Source: Pseudorhodoferax sp965279475 (GTDB lineage Bacteria > Pseudomonadota > Gammaproteobacteria > Burkholderiales > Burkholderiaceae_C). From it: a stretch of DNA of 64,000 bases. The stretch lies in assembly GCA_965279475.1 (NCBI GenBank), contig CBDIIA010000002.1, positions 1,426,001-1,490,000 of the forward strand. Reading direction: 5' to 3'. The translations under genes and the position numbers were made by a program. This document shows, one piece after another, positions 60,951-64,000 of this stretch (position 1 is the stretch's first letter; the number at the start of each line of letters is the position of its first letter). The notes below the pieces were generated by a model that saw only the letters and a list, made by a program, of their open reading frames with translations, searched no databases and was not told the origin of the DNA.

Positions 60951-62750
60951 TCAGCGTCCAGTCCAGAGGACCAGGTGCTCGACGATGGGACCCAGTGCCA
61001 GTGCCGGCACATAGTTCAGCAGGCCGACCAGCAGCACGGTGCCGATCAGCAGCGTGACGAACAAGGGGCCGTGCGTGGGCATGGTTCCGGAGGTGACGGC
61101 GAGCCGCTTCTTCGAAGCCAGCGAGCCGGCGATGGCCAGCACCGGCACGATCACGCCGAAGCGGCCGAACCACATCACCACGCCCAGCAGCGCGTTGTAG
61201 AAGGGCGTGTTGGCCGACAGGCCGGCGAAGGCGCTGCCGTTGTTGTTGCCGGCCGAGGTCAGCGCGTACAGGATCTCCGAGAAGCCGTGCGCGCCCGGGT
61301 TGGCGATGCCGGCCTTGCCCGGGTCGGCGAGCACCGCGATGGCGGTGCCGGCCAGCACCAGGATCGGCGTGACCAGGATCGCGATCGAGGTCATCTTCAT
61401 CTCGTAGGTTTCGATCTTCTTGCCCAGGTACTCGGGCGTGCGGCCGATCATCAAGCCGGCGATGAAGACCGCGAGGATCGCGAAGATCAGCATGCCGTAG
61501 AGGCCGGTTCCCACGCCGCCAAACACCACTTCGCCGAGCTGCATCATCACCAGCGGCACCATGCCGCCCAGCGGCGTGAGCGAGTCGTGCATCGCGTTGA
61601 CCGCGCCGCAGGAGGCAGCCGTGGTGATCACCGCGAACAGGCTCGAAGCCGTGATGCCGAAACGCACTTCCTTGCCTTCCATGTTGCCCCCCGATTGCAG
61701 CGAACTGGCCATCTGGTCGACGCCGAGCGGTGGCAGCAGCGGGTTGCCGGCTTGTTCGGCGGGCGTGATCACCATCACCGCGATGACGAACATCACGGTC
61801 ATCGCGGCGAGCAGCGCCCAGCCCTGGCGCCGGTCGCCCACCTGCGCACCGAAGGTGAAGCACAGCGCTGCTGGGATCAGGAAGATCGACAGCATCTGCA
61901 GAAAGTTGACCAACGCGTTGGGGTTCTCGTAAGGGTGCGCCGAGTTGGCGTTGAGGAAGCCGCCGCCGTTGGTGCCCAGCATCTTGATGGCTTCCTGCGA
62001 AGCGATCGGGCCCATGGCCAGCGTCTGTGTGGCCGTGCTCAGGTCTTCCATCACCGGCTGGCCCTTGGCGTCTTTCAGTGGCTGGCCGTCGGGGCCGTTC
62101 TTGGGCTGCTGGTACGCGGTGGCTTCGAGTGTGGTGACCTGCTGGTAGGTGTCGAGGTTCTGTACCACGCCCTGGCCGGCCAGGAAGATCGCGAACACCA
62201 GCGACAGCGGCAGCAGCAGCCAGGCGGTGATGCGCGTCAAGTCCAACCAGAAATTCCCGACGACGCCAGTCGACTTGGCAGCGAAGCCCCGCATCAACGC
62301 GAACACCACGGCGATGCCGGTGGCGGCCGACAGGAAGTTCTGTACCGACAGCGCGAGCATCTGCGTGAGAAAGCTCATCGTGCTTTCGCCCGCGTAGCCC
62401 TGCCAGTTGGTGTTGGTGACGAAGCTCACCGCGGTGTTGAATGCCGAGTCCGGCGAGATCGCCGCCATGCCTTGCGGGTTGAGCGGCAGCACAGCCTGCA
62501 GGCGTTGCAGCAGATACACGGCCAGCATGCCGAGCGCATTGAAGGCGAGCAACGCCAACGCATAGTGCGACCACGTCATCGCGGTGTCGGCAGAGGTTCC
62601 GGCCAGTCGGTACAGCGGCTTTTCGATGCGCAGCATCCAGTTTGGCAAGCGGCCGGCACACAGCGCCGACAACCATTTGCCGAGCGGCCAGGCCATGGCG
62701 AACAGCAACGCCAGAAAGAGGGCGAGTAGGCCCCAAGAAGCAGTAGTCAT
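60951..62750 (-). CDS. kdpA: Potassium-transporting ATPase K+-binding subunit KdpA
   Basis: A 599-residue, about ten-span channel-like subunit related to K+ channels/Trk. The four selectivity-filter-like segments are visible: SFVTNTNWQGYAGES, MLGTNGGGFLNANSAHP, SSCGAVNAMHDSLTPLGG-type (AASCGAVNAMHDSLTPLGG) and TSAGNNNGSAFAGL. It selects and passes K+ into the cell with KdpB. ATG at 62750 (MTTASWGLLAL) after GGAGAAC. A 143-bp gap separates it from kdpF. Confidence 0.97.
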   Translation of the reverse strand: MTTASWGLLALFLALLFAMAWPLGKWLSALCAGRLPNWMLRIEKPLYRLAGTSADTAMTWSHYALALLAFNALGMLAVYLLQRLQAVLPLNPQGMAAISPDSAFNTAVSFVTNTNWQGYAGESTMSFLTQMLALSVQNFLSAATGIAVVFALMRGFAAKSTGVVGNFWLDLTRITAWLLLPLSLVFAIFLAGQGVVQNLDTYQQVTTLEATAYQQPKNGPDGQPLKDAKGQPVMEDLSTATQTLAMGPIASQEAIKMLGTNGGGFLNANSAHPYENPNALVNFLQMLSIFLIPAALCFTFGAQVGDRRQGWALLAAMTVMFVIAVMVITPAEQAGNPLLPPLGVDQMASSLQSGGNMEGKEVRFGITASSLFAVITTAASCGAVNAMHDSLTPLGGMVPLVMMQLGEVVFGGVGTGLYGMLIFAILAVFIAGLMIGRTPEYLGKKIETYEMKMTSIAILVTPILVLAGTAIAVLADPGKAGIANPGAHGFSEILYALTSAGNNNGSAFAGLSANTPFYNALLGVVMWFGRFGVIVPVLAIAGSLASKKRLAVTSGTMPTHGPLFVTLLIGTVLLVGLLNYVPALALGPIVEHLVLWTGR

Positions 62751-62810
62751 TTCAGTTCTCCATGGCGCACGGAAACCGGCGCGGCCAAAGGCCAGAAACA
62801 CCGCGGAACC

Positions 62811-62885
62811 GGCTTTGCCGGGCCGCTGGTGTTGCCCCCGGTAGGGGGTTGGCGAAGCGACACGAAGTGCGCGCAGACTGGGGGC
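62811..62885. repeat. Repeat-like, hairpin-rich element between kdpF and kdpA
   Basis: A GC-rich non-coding stretch inside the operon. It contains a perfect hairpin CCCCC-GGTA-GGGGG (62835-62848) and is bracketed by GCCCCC (62834-62839) and GGGGGC (62880-62885). From memory, similar blocks recur between genes in Comamonadaceae-type genomes, in the style of REP elements; I cannot confirm copies from this window, where I saw only this one. Confidence 0.4.
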
Positions 62886-62893
62886 GAGTTCAT

Positions 62894-62992
62894 CTAGAAC
62901 TCCTCCGCGCAGATGAGTGCGTACACGAGGTACGCAAGCAGCACGACGGCGCAGAGGCCGCCGAAGCCATACAGCACTTCGAGGGCGATCAT
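62894..62992 (-). CDS. kdpF: Potassium-transporting ATPase small subunit KdpF
   Basis: A 32-residue single-span peptide: MIALEVLYGFGGLCAVVLLAYLVYALICAEEF. It matches KdpF in length, in its place just before kdpA and in the end motif YLVYALICAEEF, common in KdpF proteins (YLxxALxxPExF-like). It lodges in the KdpA/KdpB interface and stabilises the complex. The ATG at 62992 overlaps the stop of the preceding 34-codon ORF (ATGA), so the two are coupled. Confidence 0.9.
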   Translation of the reverse strand: MIALEVLYGFGGLCAVVLLAYLVYALICAEEF

Positions 62993-63093
62993 GCGCGGCC
63001 CCCTTCAGTGCGCTGCAGTTTCTGCAGGCCGCGCACCAGCAAGGCCAGTGCGCCCCACAGCCCGGCAGCGGTGGCGATATAGACGAAATCCAT
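62989..63093 (-). CDS. 34-residue small membrane protein at the head of the kdp operon
   Basis: A short ORF, ATG at 63093 to TGA at 62989, encoding a 34-residue peptide. Residues 2-21 (DFVYIATAAGLWGALALLVR) form one hydrophobic helix and the tail (GLQKLQRTEGGRA) is basic. It overlaps the kdpF start by four bases, and a GGAG ribosome site precedes it. I do not know a named family for it; I have the impression that similar short ORFs precede kdpF in other Burkholderiales. It may help KdpF translation or assembly, or be a leader peptide. Confidence 0.7.
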   Translation of the reverse strand: MDFVYIATAAGLWGALALLVRGLQKLQRTEGGRA

Positions 63094-63100
63094 GGTTCAC

Positions 63101-63119
63101 TCCATCAAGAAACGATGGA
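63101..63119 (-). promoter_or_regulatory. Hairpin covering the ribosome-binding site of the kdp leader ORF
   Basis: TCCATC (63101-63106) and GATGGA (63114-63119) form a 6-bp perfect stem with a 7-base loop. On the minus-strand message the 3' arm GATGGA followed by G is the Shine-Dalgarno sequence of the first ORF, so the stem would hide it. Confidence 0.5.
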
Positions 63120-63131
63120 GCAAAGCGTAGG

Positions 63132-63188
63132 TTTACGCGCGTAAAAACAGGGAAGAGAGCTGGCCGGGCCGTATCAAAAAAGCGTAAA
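63132..63188 (-). promoter_or_regulatory. KdpE-like operator and kdp promoter region
   Basis: On the minus strand TTTACGCTTTTTTGATAC (63188-63171) closely resembles the E. coli KdpE site as I remember it (TTTATACTTTTTTTACAC). A perfect 14-bp palindrome TTTACGCGCGTAAA lies downstream at 63145-63132 and repeats the TTTACGC half. The -35/-10 boxes are not clear, as expected for an activator-dependent promoter. Confidence 0.65.
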
Positions 63189-63226
63189 GACGCCCTTGGC
63201 CCGGGCGCGGTGGCGCTTGGCCTTTG

Positions 63227-64000
63227 TCAGGCCGTGGCGGGCTGGCGGTCCCAGGTCGCGCGCCAGGCGGCGAAGTCGGCCGCCGGTACCGGCCGGCCCA
63301 TGTGGTAACCCTGGGCCTCGTCGCACGAGAGTTCGCGCAACAGGCTCCACACGGCAGCGGTCTCCACGCCTTCGGCGACGACCGTGAGGCCCATGTTGTG
63401 GGCCAGGTCGATCGTGGAGCGCACGATCTTCGCGTCGTCCGGATCGCGCTCCATGCCCATCACGAAGGACTTGTCGATCTTCAGCTCGTCGACCGGCAGG
63501 CGCTTCAGGTAGGCCAGCGACGAATAACCCGTGCCGAAGTCGTCGATCGACAGCTTGAAGCCGAGTTCGGACAGGCGGTTCAGCGTGACCTCGGCGCGCA
63601 GCGGATCGTCCATGATCGCGCTCTCAGTGATCTCCAGGCACAGGGACTGCGTGGCCACGCCGTGCCGGGCCAGGATCTCGGCGAGCTTGCTGGGCAGGTC
63701 CTGGTCCATCAGGTCGCGTGTGGACAGGTTGACCGACACGCGCATCGACCGGCCATCGACCTGCAGCGCGCTCCACTGGCGGGTCACCTGCTCGAACATC
63801 CACAAGGTCAGCTGGCGCACGAAGCCGGTCTTTTCGGCAAAGGGAATGAACTCGTCCGGCCGCACCATGCCGCGCTCGGGGTGCTGCCAGCGGATCAGTG
63901 CCTCGGCGCCCACCACGGCACGGTCCGACAAGGCGATCTTGGGCTGCAGGAACAACCGCAACTCGTCGTGCTCGACGGCGTGGCGCAGCTCGGACAGCAG
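63227..64000 (-). CDS. EAL-domain cyclic-di-GMP phosphodiesterase, N-terminus outside window
   Basis: The frame is open from base 64000 to a stop at 63227 (257 residues present) and continues beyond the edge. It contains a nearly complete EAL domain: LRLFLQPKIAL, GAEALIRWQHPERG, NLSTRDLMD, LCLEITESAIM, SIDDFGTGYSSLAYLKRLPVDELKIDKSFV and VVAEGVET. All metal- and substrate-binding acidic residues of active phosphodiesterases are there, so it probably hydrolyses cyclic di-GMP. An upstream GGDEF or sensor domain is likely but not visible. It is on the same strand as kdp and ends 133 bp before it. Confidence 0.92.
   Translation of the reverse strand: MLSELRHAVEHDELRLFLQPKIALSDRAVVGAEALIRWQHPERGMVRPDEFIPFAEKTGFVRQLTLWMFEQVTRQWSALQVDGRSMRVSVNLSTRDLMDQDLPSKLAEILARHGVATQSLCLEITESAIMDDPLRAEVTLNRLSELGFKLSIDDFGTGYSSLAYLKRLPVDELKIDKSFVMGMERDPDDAKIVRSTIDLAHNMGLTVVAEGVETAAVWSLLRELSCDEAQGYHMGRPVPAADFAAWRATWDRQPATA

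Noticed and set aside
1..64000. CRISPR arrays, tRNA or rRNA genes, insertion sequences, prophage or phage-defence genes
   Set aside because: No regularly spaced repeats, cloverleaf genes, transposases, integrases or terminal inverted repeats were seen. The only toxin-antitoxin pair is hicAB, of ordinary form.

Overview
The window is about 67% GC, densely coded, with long spurious antisense ORFs. It looks like the chromosome of a betaproteobacterium of the order Burkholderiales (Comamonadaceae, or the neighbouring Leptothrix/Ideonella/Rubrivivax group). The basis is the overall gene style, three Bug-family periplasmic binding proteins without TctAB partners, and a Kdp operon of betaproteobacterial layout. 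I saw no rRNA, tRNA, insertion sequence or CRISPR array. No stretch longer than 300 bp lacks a gene.

Layout. Both window edges cut cyclic-di-GMP genes: a membrane GGDEF protein at the left and an EAL phosphodiesterase at the right. Next to the left edge lie AMP nucleosidase, glutathione reductase and a TauE-type exporter. From 4.7 to 13.3 kb a minus-strand catabolic block encodes a lipoprotein tannase/feruloyl-esterase-family hydrolase, a beta-keto acid cleavage enzyme (BKACE), a complete branched-chain-type ABC importer and an SDR dehydrogenase. A GAF/PucR-type activator is divergent from it. From 15.6 to 24.5 kb are mostly housekeeping and stress genes: LysR/GST/PNPOx-like, an acyl-CoA ligase, pgpA-pncC, a fatty acid desaturase, the ohrR-ohr peroxide-response pair and a DUF2855 protein.

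From 35.0 down to 24.5 kb one strong sigma-70-like promoter appears to drive nine closely spaced genes: lipocalin-like protein, PaaN aldehyde dehydrogenase, carotenoid/stilbene-type oxygenase, CoA ligase, alpha/beta hydrolase, Bug binding protein, nitronate monooxygenase-like flavoprotein, SCP-x type thiolase and a tandem HxlR regulator. This reads as a route that cleaves a C=C bond, oxidises the aldehyde, activates it with CoA and degrades it by thiolysis. From 42.9 down to 36.2 kb a second operon combines a TPP enzyme, a Bug protein, a NIPSNAP protein, a full TRAP transporter and an SDR, preceded by AraC and LysR regulators.

From 45 to 54.7 kb lie a YrdC-like protein, a Bug protein, a lower-GC TPR/glycosyltransferase-like gene (likely acquired), htpG with an unusual insert, aquaporin, an orphan binding protein, rluF and a hicAB toxin-antitoxin pair. 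From 54.7 to 63.2 kb is a complete high-affinity potassium system, kdpFABCDE. It is preceded by a 34-codon ORF, a hairpin covering its ribosome-binding site and a KdpE-like operator.

The most interesting material is the two catabolic operons, whose combined enzyme sets do not match a pathway I can name, plus the tandem HxlR regulator and the kdp leader. All functional calls rest on reading motifs by eye; no database search was possible.
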